A stretch of DNA of 35,043 nucleotides from an uncultured Holdemania sp. (GTDB lineage: Bacteria > Bacillota_I > Bacilli_A > Erysipelotrichales > Erysipelotrichaceae), in assembly GCA_904395815.1 (NCBI GenBank), contig CAJFOC010000037.1, forward strand, positions 1-35,043. Direction: 5' to 3'. Shown piece by piece: positions 34,753 to 35,043 of the stretch; positions within the stretch are counted from its first letter, which is position 1, and the number at the start of each line of letters is the position of its first letter. The notes under the pieces were generated by a model. It was not told the origin of the DNA, ran no database searches, and saw only the letters and a program-made list of their open reading frames with translations. Position numbers and translations under genes: made by a program.

Positions 34753-35043
34753 GGGGTTGTCAAGGTTTCGACAGGTCTCGGTTGGATTCAGGCTGCAGTG
34801 GGGTGGCTGCCTAACAGCCAACAAAAAATAACTGGAAAATCTTTTTTAGCTAATCTGTTCGGTGGAAACCGTCAGGTTGCCTTTGCTGCCTAAACATCCG
34901 ACACAGGATTTGCAGCTGCTGCCGGCAGTTCTTTCTTCAGGCTGCGGGACAGTATCAGAGATGAAGGATAAGCTGACGCTGAGTCTGGCGGCGTCAGCCG
35001 ACAACATGACAGACAAACTCAGGCGGTATTGCCCGTTCACACG
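34753..35043 (+). ncRNA. ssrA: Transfer-messenger RNA (tmRNA), 3' end beyond the window
   Basis: The 5' end GGGGTTGTCAAGGTTTCGACAGG matches the conserved tmRNA acceptor and D-arm region. The tag frame resumes at GGA 34834 after the A-rich AATAACT segment and ends at TAA 34891-34893, encoding GKSFLANLFGGNRQVAFAA, to which tmRNA's own alanine is added first. The end VAFAA is a proteolysis signal like the common ALAA. Downstream GC-rich pairings are the pseudoknot region. The 3' tRNA-like half and CCA end lie past the window edge. SmpB is encoded 5.5 kb upstream. The exact resume codon is inferred by similarity to Firmicutes tmRNAs. Confidence 0.93.

Overview
The window looks like chromosomal housekeeping DNA from a low-to-mid-GC Firmicute (Bacillota), by inference an Erysipelotrichia-type gut bacterium. 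The grounds are sigma-A type promoters (TTGACA/TATAAT), strong GGAGG ribosome binding sites, many U-tailed terminators, a GlgC/GlgD pair, the eno-secG-rnr-smpB-ssrA neighbourhood, and a base composition a little above 50% GC by eye. No insertion sequence, prophage, CRISPR array, tRNA or rRNA was recognised.

Layout. (1) 1-2.5 kb: end of an unknown gene, then a promoter with a promoter-proximal terminator hairpin, an ANTAR-domain (RNA-binding antiterminator) gene, and pyrG (CTP synthase) overlapping it by 4 nt. (2) 2.5-9.9 kb: a cold-shock protein with a structured leader, then the first glycogen block: glgB (branching), glgP (phosphorylase) and a type I pullulanase, each with its own promoter and terminator. 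(3) 10-17.2 kb: secA (short form lacking the usual zinc tail), an unrecognised minus-strand gene, a transglutaminase-like lipoprotein, an MFS-type transporter, ung and folC. (4) 17.2-21.5 kb: a 490-bp AT-rich regulatory intergenic region with a cre-like site, then the glycogen synthesis operon glgC-glgD-glgA. (5) 21.6-25.2 kb: lower glycolysis, pgk-tpiA-small membrane protein-eno, with a cre-like site upstream. (6) 25.3-29.2 kb: a YitT-family membrane protein, secG, rnr and smpB. (7) 29.3-33.6 kb, minus strand: an orphan oligopeptide-type binding lipoprotein, then a lemA/DUF2207 pair. (8) 33.7-35.04 kb: a D-2-hydroxyacid dehydrogenase and the 5' three-quarters of tmRNA (ssrA), cut by the window end.

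How it fits together. GlgC/GlgD make ADP-glucose, GlgA polymerises it, GlgB branches it, GlgP and the pullulanase take it apart, and glucose-1-phosphate re-enters glycolysis, part of which (pgk, tpiA, eno) lies next door. Two cre-like sequences suggest joint carbon catabolite control. SmpB, RNase R and tmRNA form the ribosome-rescue system, while SecA and SecG belong to protein export.

The most unusual material is in RNA-level control. An ANTAR protein sits in a pyrG operon behind an attenuator-like hairpin. At several boundaries (ung, the 62-aa gene, yitT, ssrA) the promoter -10 lies inside or against an inverted repeat, so a transcript starting there would lack the 5' arm of a hairpin that a read-through transcript would form.
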